Positions 33,570 through 43,516 of a stretch of DNA of 64,000 nt are shown one piece after another. The first letter of the stretch is position 1, and the number at the start of each line of letters is the position of its first letter. Both the position numbers and the translations under genes were made by a program. The stretch is from contig CAWFPL010000002.1 of the NCBI GenBank assembly GCA_963817785.1, positions 434,001-498,000 of the forward strand. Reading direction: 5' to 3'. This DNA comes from JAKALD01 sp963817785. GTDB taxonomy: Bacteria; Pseudomonadota; Gammaproteobacteria; Burkholderiales; SG8-39. Below the pieces are notes generated by a model. That model did no database searches and was not told where the DNA came from. It saw nothing but the letters and a program-made list of their open reading frames with translations.

Positions 33570-34867
33570 AGCTGCGTCGTCTCACTACCCGGTCGCCGGG
33601 CTTCGACGCCGAGCTGCAGGCGCTGACGCGCTACGAGGCGGCGCAGGACGAGGCCGTCGAATCCGCGGTGCGCGCGATCATCGCCCAGGTGCGGCGCCGC
33701 GGCGACGCGGCGCTGCTCGAGTTCACGCGCCAGTTCGACGGCGTGACGGCGGGCTCCGTGACCGAGCTGGAGATCCCGAAGCGCGATCTCGACGCGGCGC
33801 TCGCGGCGCTCGACGCGCAGCAGGCGGGCGCTCTGCGCGAGGCGGCTGCGCGCGTGCGCCGCTACCACGAGCGGCAGTTGTCTCAGTCCTGGCAGTACGA
33901 GGAGCCCGACGGCAGCGTACTCGGCCAGCGGGTGACGCCGCTCGAGCGCGCGGGGCTGTACGTGCCGGGCGGCAAGGCGGCCTACCCGTCCTCGGTGCTG
34001 ATGAATGCGATCCCGGCCAAGGTCGCGGGCGTCGCGGAGCTGGTCATGGTGACTCCCACCCCGGGCGGCAGCCGCAATCCGCTGGTGCTTGCGGCGGCGG
34101 CGCTCGCGGGCGTGGACCGGGTGATCACGATCGGCGGCGCGCAGGCCGTGGCCGCTCTCGCCTACGGCACCGAGTCGGTGCCGTGCGTGGACAAGATCGT
34201 CGGACCCGGCAACGTCTACGTCGCTGCCGCGAAACGCCAGGTGTTCGGCCAGGTCGGCATCGACATGATCGCCGGGCCTTCCGAGATCCTGGTGATCGGC
34301 GACGGCAGCACGCCCGCCGACTGGGTGGCGATGGACCTGTTCTCGCAGGCCGAGCACGACGAGGCGGCGCAGGCGATTCTCGTGTCGCCGGACTCAGCCT
34401 ACCTGGACGCGGTGCAGGCGAGCGTCGCGCGCCAGCTGCCTGACATGCCGCGGCGGGAGGTGATCAGCGCCTCGCTCGCGGCGCGCGGCGCGCTGATCGA
34501 GACGCGCGACCTCGAGGAGGCCTGCGAGATCGCCAACCGTGTGGCGCCCGAGCATCTGGAGCTCTCGGTGGCCGAGCCGCAGGCCTGGCTCGGGCGGCTG
34601 CGCCACGCCGGGGCGATCTTTCTCGGACGCTGGAGCTCCGAGGCGCTGGGGGATTACTGCGCCGGGCCGAACCACGTGCTGCCGACTTCGGGCACCGCGC
34701 GCTTTTCCTCGCCGCTCGGCGTGTACGACTTCCAGAAGCGCTCGAGCCTGATCGGCATCTCGCGCGACGGCGCCGCCAGACTCGGCCGCGTCGCGTCCGT
34801 GCTCGCGCGGGGCGAGGGTCTGCAGGCGCACGCGCGCTCGGCCGAGTACCGCATCTCCGAGAAGTGA
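33566..34867 (+). CDS. hisD: histidinol dehydrogenase
   Basis: Last two steps of histidine synthesis (histidinol to histidine, NAD+, Zn2+). 433 residues; GLYVPGGKAAYPSSVLMNAI, KIVGPGNVYVAAAKRQVFGQ, DMIAGPSEILVIGD and AEHDEAAQAIL, and GPNHVLPTSGTARFSSPLGV are characteristic and carry the Zn ligands. It overlaps hisG by ATGA and hisC by a few bases. Confidence 0.97.
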   Translation: MKLRRLTTRSPGFDAELQALTRYEAAQDEAVESAVRAIIAQVRRRGDAALLEFTRQFDGVTAGSVTELEIPKRDLDAALAALDAQQAGALREAAARVRRYHERQLSQSWQYEEPDGSVLGQRVTPLERAGLYVPGGKAAYPSSVLMNAIPAKVAGVAELVMVTPTPGGSRNPLVLAAAALAGVDRVITIGGAQAVAALAYGTESVPCVDKIVGPGNVYVAAAKRQVFGQVGIDMIAGPSEILVIGDGSTPADWVAMDLFSQAEHDEAAQAILVSPDSAYLDAVQASVARQLPDMPRREVISASLAARGALIETRDLEEACEIANRVAPEHLELSVAEPQAWLGRLRHAGAIFLGRWSSEALGDYCAGPNHVLPTSGTARFSSPLGVYDFQKRSSLIGISRDGAARLGRVASVLARGEGLQAHARSAEYRISEK

Positions 34868-34872
34868 CCGGC

Positions 34873-35934
34873 ATGCCGCTGACGCCCGAACAACTCGTGC
34901 GCCCGGAAATTCTCGCGCTCAAGGCCTACCACGTGGCGGCAAGCGACGGCATGGTGAAGCTCGACGCGATGGAGAACCCCTACCCGTTGCCCGAGGCGCT
35001 GCGGCGCGGGCTGGGCGAGGCGCTCGCGGGCGTCGAGCTGAACCGCTACCCCGATCCCGCCGGCGGCAGGCTGCGCGAGCTGCTCGCGCGCAAGATGCAG
35101 GTTCCAGCCGGCATGCAGCTGCTGCTGGGAAACGGCTCGGACGACCTGATCCAGGTGGTCACCCTGGCGCTCGCGCGCCCGGGCGCGGTGATGATGTACC
35201 CGACCCCCACCTTCGTCATGTACGGCATGAACGCGGTCCTGTCGGGCATGCGCGCGGTGAGCGTGCCGACACGCGAGGATTTCTCGCTCGATCGCCACGC
35301 CTTCCTGGCCGAGATGGCGCGGCACAAGCCGGCGCTGGTGTTCATCGCCTACCCGAACAATCCGACCGGCGTGCTGTACCGCGAGGACGACGTGCTAGCG
35401 ATCCTGCGCGCGGCCGAGGGAGTGGTCGTGCTCGACGAGGCCTATCACGTGTTCGCCCGCAGGAGCTTCATGCCGCGGCTGGCCGAGTTCCCGAACCTGG
35501 TGGTGATGCGCACGGTGTCCAAGCTCGGCCTGGCGGGCATCCGCCTCGGCTATCTGGCCGCCGCGCCGCGCTGGGTCGAGCAGTTCAACAAGGTGCGCCA
35601 GGCGTACAACGTGAACGTGCTCACGCAGGCCGCGGCGCTGTACGTGCTCGAGCGCCTCGAGGTGCTCGAGGCGCAGGCGGCGCGCATCCTGGAGGACCGC
35701 GCGCAGCTCGGCTCGGCGCTGGCCGCCCTGAGTGGGGTCAGCGTGTTTCCGACCGAGGCCAACTTCTTCATGATCCGTGTCGCGGACGCAGATCGCACCT
35801 ACGAGGCGCTGCGGCGCCAGGGCGTCCTGGTGCGCAACCTGAACAGCCCCGCGCTGCCGGGCTGCCTGCGCGTGACCGTGGGCACGGCGGAGGAAAACCG
35901 TATACTGCTCACTGCATTGCGTGAGGCGCTGTGA
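34873..35934 (+). CDS. hisC: histidinol-phosphate aminotransferase
   Basis: PLP-dependent transamination of imidazole-acetol phosphate. About 353 residues from the ATG at 34873; a GTG at 34864 in frame overlaps the hisD stop and is an alternative. MVKLDAMENPYPLPEALRRG, FIAYPNNPTGVLYREDDVLA, VVLDEAYHVFARRSF, and SKLGLAGIRLGYLAA with the PLP Lys are visible. Confidence 0.95.
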   Translation: MPLTPEQLVRPEILALKAYHVAASDGMVKLDAMENPYPLPEALRRGLGEALAGVELNRYPDPAGGRLRELLARKMQVPAGMQLLLGNGSDDLIQVVTLALARPGAVMMYPTPTFVMYGMNAVLSGMRAVSVPTREDFSLDRHAFLAEMARHKPALVFIAYPNNPTGVLYREDDVLAILRAAEGVVVLDEAYHVFARRSFMPRLAEFPNLVVMRTVSKLGLAGIRLGYLAAAPRWVEQFNKVRQAYNVNVLTQAAALYVLERLEVLEAQAARILEDRAQLGSALAALSGVSVFPTEANFFMIRVADADRTYEALRRQGVLVRNLNSPALPGCLRVTVGTAEENRILLTALREAL

Positions 35935-35942
35935 AACCAGGC

Positions 35943-36530
35943 ATGCGTAGCGCGGAAGTCGTGCGCAACACCAAGGAGACGCAGATCCGCGTCCGGGTCG
36001 CCCTGGATGGGACCGGCGTGGCGAAGCTCGCCACGGGGATCGCGTTTCTCGAGCACATGCTCGACCAGGTCGCGCGCCACGGCATGCTCGACCTCGAGAT
36101 CGACGCCAAGGGCGACCTGCACATCGACGCGCATCACACGGTCGAGGACATCGGCATCGCGTTCGGCCAGGCGTTCGCGAAGGCGATCGGCGACAGGGCG
36201 GGAGTGCGCCGCTACGGTCATGCCTTCGTGCCGCTGGACGAGGCGCTGTCGCGGGTGGTGGTCGACCTGTCCGGACGCCCGGGGCTCGAATACCACGTCG
36301 CGTTCACGCGCGCGATGATCGGCGAGTTCGACGTCGACCTGGTGCACGAGTTCTTCCAGGGCTTCGTCAATCACGCGCTGGTGACCCTGCACATCGACAA
36401 CCTGCGCGGCGTCAACGCACACCACCAATGCGAAACGGTGTTCAAGGCTTTTGCGCGGGCGCTGCGCGCCGCCGTGGAGCCCGACCCGCGTTCGGCCGGG
36501 GTGGTGCCTTCCACCAAGGGATCGTTGTAA
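35943..36530 (+). CDS. hisB: imidazoleglycerol-phosphate dehydratase
   Basis: 195 residues from the ATG at 35943 (an overlapping GTG at 35931 is an alternative start). RSAEVVRNTKETQIRVRVAL, GIAFLEHMLDQVARHGMLDL, DAHHTVEDIGIAFGQAF and NLRGVNAHHQCETVFKAFAR hold the conserved His and Glu metal ligands. It is the monofunctional form, without the phosphatase domain found in enteric HisB. Confidence 0.96.
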   Translation: MRSAEVVRNTKETQIRVRVALDGTGVAKLATGIAFLEHMLDQVARHGMLDLEIDAKGDLHIDAHHTVEDIGIAFGQAFAKAIGDRAGVRRYGHAFVPLDEALSRVVVDLSGRPGLEYHVAFTRAMIGEFDVDLVHEFFQGFVNHALVTLHIDNLRGVNAHHQCETVFKAFARALRAAVEPDPRSAGVVPSTKGSL

Positions 36531-36540
36531 GGACCACGAT

Positions 36541-36593
36541 GCGTTGCGGTGCGACAGTCCTGCCGCACCGCAACGCGAAACGTCGGGAAAAGC
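36541..36593 (+). repeat. REP-like palindrome, copy B
   Basis: Perfect 13-bp arms GCGTTGCGGTGCG and CGCACCGCAACGC with a 10-base spacer, starting 10 bases after the hisB stop and followed by GAAACGTCGGGAAAAGC. It is preceded by AAGGACCACGAT. It matches the element after petC in both arm sequence and flanks. Confidence 0.75.
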
Positions 36594-36624
36594 GGCAGCG
36601 CAGCTTGGCTAGCAAGTCCGTCAC

Positions 36625-37260
36625 ATGAAGATCGCCGTCGTCGATTACGGCATGGGCAACCTGCGCTCGGTGTCGAAGGCGCTCGAGCACGTCGCGCCGC
36701 AGGCGAGCGTGCTGGTGACCGCCGATCCCGAGGCCATCGCCGGGGCCGAGCGTGTCGTCGTGCCGGGCCAGGGCGCGATGCCGGACTGCATGCGCGAGCT
36801 CGGCGCGCGCGGGCTGATCGACGCGGTCAAGCAGGCGGCTGCGGCGAAGCCGTTCCTCGGTATCTGCATCGGGCTGCAGATGCTGTTCGAGCGCAGCGAG
36901 GAAGGCAACGTGCGCGGGCTGGGCGTGCTCGCGGGAGCGGTGCGCCGCTTTCCCGAGCCGCTGGTCGACCGGGCCACGGGAGCGCGGCTCAAGGTGCCGC
37001 ACATGGGATGGAACGAGGTACGTCAGACGCGGCCGCACGCGCTGTGGCGTGACATCCCCGAGGCGACGCGTTTTTACTTCGTGCACAGCTACTACGCGGA
37101 CGAGAGCGACGCCGGCGCACGCTGCGGACAGACGGAATACGGCGTGGCCTTTACCTGCGCGGTTGCGCGGGATAACATGTTTGCCGTACAGTTTCACCCG
37201 GAAAAAAGCCAAGCCGCCGGCCTGACCCTGCTGCGCAACTTCGTCACCTGGCGACCCTGA
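36625..37260 (+). CDS. hisH: imidazole glycerol phosphate synthase, glutaminase subunit
   Basis: 211 residues, class I glutamine amidotransferase. Catalytic Cys is in FLGICIGLQMLFERSEEG; the His and Glu of the triad are in FAVQFHPEKSQAAGL. It supplies ammonia to HisF. KIAVVDYGMGNLRSVSKALE is the usual N-terminus. It starts 94 bases after hisB because a REP-like element sits between them. Confidence 0.97.
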   Translation: MKIAVVDYGMGNLRSVSKALEHVAPQASVLVTADPEAIAGAERVVVPGQGAMPDCMRELGARGLIDAVKQAAAAKPFLGICIGLQMLFERSEEGNVRGLGVLAGAVRRFPEPLVDRATGARLKVPHMGWNEVRQTRPHALWRDIPEATRFYFVHSYYADESDAGARCGQTEYGVAFTCAVARDNMFAVQFHPEKSQAAGLTLLRNFVTWRP

Positions 37261-37360
37261 TTCCCTGCGTGCGCTGCCGAGGAGCCGAGTTCCAGAACGC
37301 CGTTCGCATGCCGCGAACGCGCTGAAGCCCTCGGCTTCGGCGCCGCCCACCAACCCGCAC

Positions 37361-38110
37361 ATGCTGATCATTCCGGCCATCGATATCAAGGACGGGCGTT
37401 GCGTCCGGCTGAAGCAGGGCGACATGGACACCGCGACCGTGTTCTCGGACGACCCGGTGGCCATGGCCCGGCATTGGGCCGGCGAGGGCGCGCGGCGGCT
37501 GCACATCGTCGACCTGAACGGCGCGGTCGCAGGCCGGCCGCGCAACGAGAAGGTCATGCGCGAGATGATTGCCGCGGTCGGCGAGGGCACGCCGATCGAG
37601 CTGGGCGGCGGCATCCGCGACCTCGACACGATCGAGCGCTACCTGGATGCGGGCGTGGCCTACGTCATCATCGGCACGGCGGCGGTGAAGAACCCGGGCT
37701 TCGTGCAGGATGCGTGCTACGCGTTCCCGGGCCGCATCATCGTGGGGCTCGACGCCAAGGACGGAAAGGTGGCGGTTGAAGGCTGGTCGAAGATGACCGG
37801 CCACGACGTGGTCGACCTCGCCAAGAAGTACGAGGACTACGGCGTGGAGGCGCTGATCTACACCGACATCGGGCGCGACGGCATGATGACCGGCGTGAAC
37901 ATCGAGGCCACGCTGAGGCTGGCCCAGAGCATCAAAATCCCGATCATCGCCTCGGGCGGGCTGAACAGCGTCAAGGATGTGCAGGCGGTGTGCGCCAAGC
38001 TGGTTCCCGAAGGCATTGTCGGGGCGATCGCAGGGCGCGCGCTTTACGAGGGCAAGCTCGATTTCAAGAAGGCCCAGGTCGCCGCCGACAAGGCGGCCGA
38101 GAAACCGTAA
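37361..38110 (+). CDS. hisA: ProFAR isomerase
   Basis: 249 residues, (beta-alpha)8 barrel. MLIIPAIDIKDGRCVRLKQG with the catalytic Asp, LGGGIRDLDTIERYL, YTDIGRDGMMTGVNIEATLR with the second catalytic Asp, and ASGGLNSVKDVQAVCA are characteristic. It follows hisH by 100 bases, a GC-rich spacer without a clear promoter. Confidence 0.97.
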   Translation: MLIIPAIDIKDGRCVRLKQGDMDTATVFSDDPVAMARHWAGEGARRLHIVDLNGAVAGRPRNEKVMREMIAAVGEGTPIELGGGIRDLDTIERYLDAGVAYVIIGTAAVKNPGFVQDACYAFPGRIIVGLDAKDGKVAVEGWSKMTGHDVVDLAKKYEDYGVEALIYTDIGRDGMMTGVNIEATLRLAQSIKIPIIASGGLNSVKDVQAVCAKLVPEGIVGAIAGRALYEGKLDFKKAQVAADKAAEKP

Positions 38111-38166
38111 GAGCTACGTTGCGAGGCCGCGCCAGGCCCGCCAAACTTCTCAACAACCCGTTTTCG

Positions 38167-38927
<761 letters not shown>

Positions 38928-38931
<4 letters not shown>

Positions 38932-39341
38932 GCCGGGAAGAACAGCTCGATCTCGCCGAGTGGTTCAACCAGGTGCGCTGGGACGATCGGGGGCTGGCGC
39001 CGGTGGTGGCGCAGGACGCCGCCAGCGGGCGCGTGCTCACGCTCGCCTGGATGAACCGCGAGGCGCTTGCCGAGACCGCGCGCAGCGGCGAGGCGGTGTA
39101 CTGGTCGCGTTCGCGCGGCCGGCTGTGGCGCAAGGGCGAGCAGTCGGGGCACGTGCAGAAGGTACGCGAGGTGCGGCTCGACTGCGACGCCGACGCGATC
39201 CTGCTCAAGGTGGAGCAGGTCGGCGGCATCGCCTGCCACACCGGGCGCGAGAGCTGCTTCTTTCGCAAACTCGAAAACGGGAGGTGGGTGACGACCGATC
39301 CGGTGCTCAAGGATCCTTCGCTCATCTACGGCAAGTCATGA
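38928..39341 (+). CDS. hisI: phosphoribosyl-AMP cyclohydrolase
   Basis: About 137 residues. Zn-binding and active-site residues are in LDCDADAILLKVEQVGGIAC and HTGRESCFFRKLENG; VLTLAWMNREALAETARSGE and SRSRGRLWRKGEQSGH are typical. It is separate from HisE, as usual in betaproteobacteria. The start GTG overlaps the hisF stop. Confidence 0.96.
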
Positions 39342-39670
39342 AGCCCGGACTGTACGAGACGCTGGAGCGGATCGCCGCCACCATCGAGCAGCGCAAGGCG
39401 GGCGACCCGGCGAAGTCCTACGTTGCGCGCCTGCTCCGCGGAGGAGATGACGCGCTGCTGAAGAAAATCGGCGAGGAAGCGACCGAAACGGTGCTCGCGG
39501 CGAAGGGCGGCGACAGGCTGCACCTGGTGCGCGAGACCGCGGATCTGTGGTTCCACTGCCTGATCATGCTGGCGCGCTACGGGCTGGGGCCGGCCGACGT
39601 GCTCGCCGAGCTGCACCGGCGCGAGGGCATCTCCGGCATCGACGAGAAGGCCGGGCGCGAAGCGGAGTGA
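39338..39670 (+). CDS. hisE: phosphoribosyl-ATP pyrophosphatase
   Basis: 110 residues, all-alpha MazG-like fold. LLKKIGEEATETVLAAKGGD carries the acidic metal ligands, and LVRETADLWFHCLIMLARYG completes the site. It starts inside the hisI stop (ATGA) and ends two bases before the HIT gene. Confidence 0.96.
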   Translation: MKPGLYETLERIAATIEQRKAGDPAKSYVARLLRGGDDALLKKIGEEATETVLAAKGGDRLHLVRETADLWFHCLIMLARYGLGPADVLAELHRREGISGIDEKAGREAE

Positions 39671-39672
39671 AC

Positions 39673-40035
39673 ATGCAGGACTGCCTTTTCTGCAGGATCG
39701 TGCGCGGCGAGATCCCCTCGAAAAAGGTCTACGAGGACGATGACATCCTCGCTTTCCACGACATCCGGCCGCAGGGGGCGGTGCACTTCCTGATCATCCC
39801 CAAGACGCACATCGACAGCTTGTACGAGGCTGACATGACTCACCAGCGTGTGCTGGGCAAAATGCTGGCGCTCTCCGGGGAGCTCGCGCGCAAGGAAGGC
39901 GCGCGGGACGGGTTCCGCGCCATTATCAACACCGGTCGTGTGGGTAATCAAGAGGTGTATCATTTGCACATGCACGTGATCGCCGGTCCGGAGCCGCTCG
40001 GGCCGATGATCCAGCGCAAGAGACAGGAGGTTTGA
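39673..40035 (+). CDS. HIT-family nucleotide hydrolase (HinT-like)
   Basis: 120 residues. The HIT triad is in EVYHLHMHVIAG. CLFCRIVRGEIPSKKVYEDD with the paired cysteines, and FHDIRPQGAVHFLIIPKTHI, are typical of HinT-type purine nucleoside phosphoramidases. The linkage hisE-HIT-tatA is widespread in betaproteobacteria. Confidence 0.94.
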   Translation: MQDCLFCRIVRGEIPSKKVYEDDDILAFHDIRPQGAVHFLIIPKTHIDSLYEADMTHQRVLGKMLALSGELARKEGARDGFRAIINTGRVGNQEVYHLHMHVIAGPEPLGPMIQRKRQEV

Positions 40036-40036
40036 C

Positions 40037-40261
40037 ATGGGCGGACTCAGCATCTGGCACTGGCTGATCGTGCTGGTGATCGTCATGCTGGTTTTCGGTA
40101 CCAAGAAGCTGCGCAACATCGGCACCGATCTCGGCGGGGCGGTGCGCGGGTTCAAGGAGGGCATGCGCGAGGGCACTGCCTCTGCGGAAGGCGCGCCGCC
40201 GCAGGTCACCGGCAAGACCGTTGAAGGCGAGGTGAGGGAGAAGACCGAGACCAAGGCCTGA
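40037..40261 (+). CDS. tatA: Sec-independent translocase TatA
   Basis: 74 residues: one N-terminal membrane helix (LSIWHWLIVLVIVMLVFGTK), an amphipathic helix (LRNIGTDLGGAVRGFKEGMR) with the hinge FGTKKL, and a short polar tail. It forms the pore of the twin-arginine translocase. It begins one base after the HIT gene. Confidence 0.95.
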   Translation: MGGLSIWHWLIVLVIVMLVFGTKKLRNIGTDLGGAVRGFKEGMREGTASAEGAPPQVTGKTVEGEVREKTETKA

Positions 40262-40294
40262 GCGGCCTGGTTCGGCTGGGTTCCTCGCTCGGCA

Positions 40295-40320
40295 GGGCGC
40301 CCGCGCCGGGCGCCCTTTTT
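40295..40320 (+). terminator. intrinsic terminator between tatA and tatB
   Basis: GGGCGCCCG and CGGGCGCCC form a perfect 9-bp stem with a 3-base loop followed by TTTTT. It would end many transcripts after tatA and let tatA be expressed more than tatBC, matching the known excess of TatA. Confidence 0.8.
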
Positions 40321-40344
40321 GTTCTCTAGGGTTTTCTAGGCACC

Positions 40345-40806
40345 GTGTTCGACATCGGATTCTCCGAGCTACTGGTGATCGCTGTGGTCGCGCTGATCGT
40401 GATCGGGCCGGAGCGCCTGCCGGGCGTGGCCCGCACGGTCGGCCATCTGCTCGGCCGGCTGCAGCGCTACGTCGCCGACGTGAAGGCGGACATCAACCGC
40501 GAAATCGAGCTCGACGAGCTGCGCAAAATGCGCGACTCGTTCAAGGAGGCGGCGACCGAGGTCGAATCGACGGTCCGCAAGGAGTTCGCCAAGACCGAAC
40601 AGGACCTCAATCAGACGGTCGCCGAGGCGATCTCCGAATCACCGGCGCCTGCAGCCGAACAGACGGTTGCGCAGGCGACGTCCGAATCACCGGCGCCTGC
40701 CGCTGCCGGGTTGCATGCGCCGGAGCCCGCCGCCGGACCGGTGGCGCATGCCACGCCGCCGGCACCCGACGGTGGCGAAAAGGCTGCGCTCCCCGAGAGC
40801 CGCTGA
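40345..40806 (+). CDS. tatB: Sec-independent translocase TatB
   Basis: 153 residues from a GTG. N-terminal membrane helix (FDIGFSELLVIAVVALIVIG), then PERLPGVARTVGHLLGRLQR, the typical TatB amphipathic part, and an Ala/Pro/Glu-rich tail with two near copies of SESPAPAA. It forms the receptor complex with TatC. Confidence 0.93.
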   Translation: MFDIGFSELLVIAVVALIVIGPERLPGVARTVGHLLGRLQRYVADVKADINREIELDELRKMRDSFKEAATEVESTVRKEFAKTEQDLNQTVAEAISESPAPAAEQTVAQATSESPAPAAAGLHAPEPAAGPVAHATPPAPDGGEKAALPESR

Positions 40807-40812
40807 CCGGGG

Positions 40813-41598
40813 ATGAGTGTCGAGGAATCCTTTCTCTCTCACCTCATCGAGCTGCGGACGCGGCTGATACGCTCCGTCGCAGCCGTGCTGGTGCTGTTCA
40901 TCGCGTTGGCCATCTGGCCCGGCTCGGGCAACATCTACGATTTTCTCGCCGCGCCCCTGATGCACGCGCTGCCGCAGGGAGCGAAGATGATCGCCACCGG
41001 CGTCGTGACGCCGTTCATCGTGCCGCTCAAGCTGACCGCGCTGGCCGCCTTCATCCTGGCTTTGCCGTACGTTCTGTACCAGATCTGGGCATTCATCGCC
41101 CCGGGCTTGTACGAACACGAGAAGCGGTTCGCGCTGCCGCTGGTCATCGGCAGCACGTTCCTGTTCTTCGTGGGTGTGGCGTTCTGCTACTACATCGTCT
41201 TCGGCAGGGTATTTCATTTCATCAACATGTTCGCCCCGAAGGCGATCACGCCAGCGCCGGACATCGAGAACTATCTGAACTTCGTCATCACCATGTTCCT
41301 CGCCTTCGGCGCCGCGTTCGAGGTTCCGATCGTGGTGATCGTGCTGGTGAGGGTGGGCATCGTAAGCGTCGAGAAGCTCGCGGCCGCGCGCCCCTACGTG
41401 GTCGTCGGCGTGTTCGTGCTGGCCGCAGTGATCACGCCGCCCGACGCGCTATCGCAGCTCATGCTCGCGATCCCCATGTGCCTGCTGTTCGAGGTCGGGC
41501 TGCTGCTCGCGCGCTTCGTGTCCAAGCGCGCGCAGGAGGCCAAGGACGAGGAGCGTCCGCTCAGCGACGCGGAGATGGAGCGCGAGCTCGACCGCTGA
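40813..41598 (+). CDS. tatC: Sec-independent translocase TatC
   Basis: 261 residues with six membrane helices. FLSHLIELRTRLIRSVAAVL at the N-terminus, FIAPGLYEHEKRFALPLVIG with the conserved Glu, and PDALSQLMLAIPMCLLFEVG are characteristic. It binds twin-arginine signals; a candidate client is the Rieske protein at 50420-51016 with TRRNLL. Confidence 0.97.
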   Translation: MSVEESFLSHLIELRTRLIRSVAAVLVLFIALAIWPGSGNIYDFLAAPLMHALPQGAKMIATGVVTPFIVPLKLTALAAFILALPYVLYQIWAFIAPGLYEHEKRFALPLVIGSTFLFFVGVAFCYYIVFGRVFHFINMFAPKAITPAPDIENYLNFVITMFLAFGAAFEVPIVVIVLVRVGIVSVEKLAAARPYVVVGVFVLAAVITPPDALSQLMLAIPMCLLFEVGLLLARFVSKRAQEAKDEERPLSDAEMERELDR

Positions 41599-41604
41599 TG
41601 CTGT

Positions 41605-42441
41605 TCAGCCGGCGAGGAAGCGCTCCACGAGATCGAGCTGTTCGGTCACGTTGAGCGCAGGGGCGTGGCCGCAGTTCGGGATTGTCACCACGACCGCGCG
41701 CGCGCCCCGGGTGCGCATCTCGTCGGCGGTTTCGGGCAGCAGCAGATCGGACTCCTCGCCGCGCAGGCACAGGGTTGGCACGTCGATACGGTCGTAGGCG
41801 TCCCACAAGTCGTAATCGTGCGGATGGTGCTCGAACTGCAGCGCCATACCGGGATCGTAATGCGGCGTGACCTTGCCCTCGGGCGTGCGCCGCAGCGAGG
41901 TCTCGGTGAGCCGGCGCCATTGCTCGTCGGACAGCCACCCGTAGGGCTTGTACACGGTGCGAAAATATTGCTCCAGCTCGCTCACGCGCTCGAACTGCGG
42001 CGGGCTGCCGGCGTAGGCGCGGATGCGCTGCACTGCTGCCTCGCCGAGCCGCGGGCCGATGTCGTTCAGAACCAGCCTGCGGATCCTTCCCGCAAGCGGC
42101 CCGGCCGCGAGGTGCATGCCGAGCGCGCCGCCCATGGAGGTTCCGACCCAATGCGCCTCGCGGACGCCGAGCTGGTCGAGCAGGGAGGTTGCCAGCTTGC
42201 CGTAGAACTCGAGGCAGTACTCGCGCTCCGGTGCCGGGCTCCACTGCGAAAGGCCGCGACCGATGGTGTCCGGGCAGATCACCCGGTAGCGCGGAGCAAG
42301 GCGGGCGGCGAGTTCGTCCATGTCGCGACCGGTGCGTGCCAGGCCGTGCCAGGCGATCACCACGTCCTCGTGCGCATCGCCCCACTCAGTGTAGTGAATC
42401 TCGCGCCCGTGGCACACGAGATAGCGGGAAGCGACGCTCAT
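41605..42441 (-). CDS. alpha/beta hydrolase
   Basis: 278 residues. Nucleophile elbow GTSMGG (Ser), acidic residue in LCLRGEESDLL and His in IPNCGHAPALNVTEQ make a complete triad; the oxyanion HGLARTG is present. It lies 13 bases downstream of livM and is likely the last gene of the importer operon, so it may cleave an imported ester, amide or thioester. The substrate is not known. It converges with tatC. Confidence 0.88.
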   Translation of the reverse strand: MSVASRYLVCHGREIHYTEWGDAHEDVVIAWHGLARTGRDMDELAARLAPRYRVICPDTIGRGLSQWSPAPEREYCLEFYGKLATSLLDQLGVREAHWVGTSMGGALGMHLAAGPLAGRIRRLVLNDIGPRLGEAAVQRIRAYAGSPPQFERVSELEQYFRTVYKPYGWLSDEQWRRLTETSLRRTPEGKVTPHYDPGMALQFEHHPHDYDLWDAYDRIDVPTLCLRGEESDLLLPETADEMRTRGARAVVVTIPNCGHAPALNVTEQLDLVERFLAG

Positions 42442-42454
42442 GCAGGCTCCTGGA

Positions 42455-43516
42455 TCACGACGCCCGCGAGCGCAGCCGCCCGACGATGCCGTGGGGAAAG
42501 TAATAGACGCAGACGATGAACAGCACGCCGAGCCATAGCAGCCAGCGGTCCGGATGCAGCAGGGCGGGAAGCAGCGGGACGCCGTGTGCGGCGCTGCTTG
42601 CGAGCCTCAGCAGGTCGCGCAGGTAGCTCTCCGCCAGCACGAAGATCGTGGCGCCCAGCACCGCTCCGTACATGGTGCCCATGCCGCCGATCACCACTAT
42701 CAGCAGGATGTCGATCATGATGTCGAAGGACAGCGTGGTCGCCGGTCCGGTGTAGCGCAGCCACAGGGCGTACAGCAGCCCGGCGCAGGTTGCCGCCACC
42801 GCGCCGATGCAGTTGGCCATCGTGCGGTAGACCACGGTGCGGTAGCCCAGTGCCTCGGACCGGAATTCGTTCTCGCGGATCGAGAGCAGCACGCGGCCGA
42901 AGGGCGAATTCACGACGCGCAGCAGCACGAGGAACAGCCCGAGCGCGCAGCCGAACACCAGGTAATAGCTGAGCACGCGGCCGTTCAGCTCGACGCCGAA
43001 AATCGGCGTCGCGAGGAGCTTCGTGCCGGGCCGCAGCACCTCGGGCGGACTGAAGTTGATGCCGTCCTCTCCGCCCGTGAGCCAGGACAGCTGCGAGGCG
43101 AGAATCTGGAAGAACGACGCGACCGCGAGCGTGATCATGGCGAAGAAGATCGCGCGTACGCGCAGGCTGAGCAGGCCGACTGCGAAGGCGACCGCCGCCG
43201 AGGCGCCGAGTGCGAGCAGGCTGCCGGCCGCGAGGCTCGCCCAGCCGGAGCCCCAGGTCGCGGCGGCGATGCCGATGCCGTAGCCGCCGATGCCGAAGAA
43301 CATGGTGTGTGCGAAGGACACGATCCCGGTGTAGCCGAGCAACAGGTCGTAGCTCGCCGCGAGGAGCACGAAGACCGCGATCTTGGCGGCGACGTCGAGC
43401 GAGCGCGACCCAGGGAACAGGAACGGCGCCGCCGCCAGCCCGAACAGGACCGCGAGCAGGCTCGCCGCAAGCAGGCGGCTGCGCGGGAGGTCGCCTGAGA
43501 GCAGGAAGCGGATCAC
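42455..43516 (-). CDS. livM: branched-chain amino acid-type ABC permease (LivM-like)
   Basis: About 353 residues from a GTG that overlaps the livH stop. Eight to ten membrane helices; LLLGYTGIVSFAHTMFFGIG, GGEDGINFSPPEVLRPGTKL, and VVIGGMGTMYGAVLGATIFV are typical LivM phrases. With LivH it forms the channel of a HAAT-family importer. The ligand may be an amino acid or an aromatic or other carboxylate. Confidence 0.9.
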   Translation of the reverse strand: MIRFLLSGDLPRSRLLAASLLAVLFGLAAAPFLFPGSRSLDVAAKIAVFVLLAASYDLLLGYTGIVSFAHTMFFGIGGYGIGIAAATWGSGWASLAAGSLLALGASAAVAFAVGLLSLRVRAIFFAMITLAVASFFQILASQLSWLTGGEDGINFSPPEVLRPGTKLLATPIFGVELNGRVLSYYLVFGCALGLFLVLLRVVNSPFGRVLLSIRENEFRSEALGYRTVVYRTMANCIGAVAATCAGLLYALWLRYTGPATTLSFDIMIDILLIVVIGGMGTMYGAVLGATIFVLAESYLRDLLRLASSAAHGVPLLPALLHPDRWLLWLGVLFIVCVYYFPHGIVGRLRSRAS

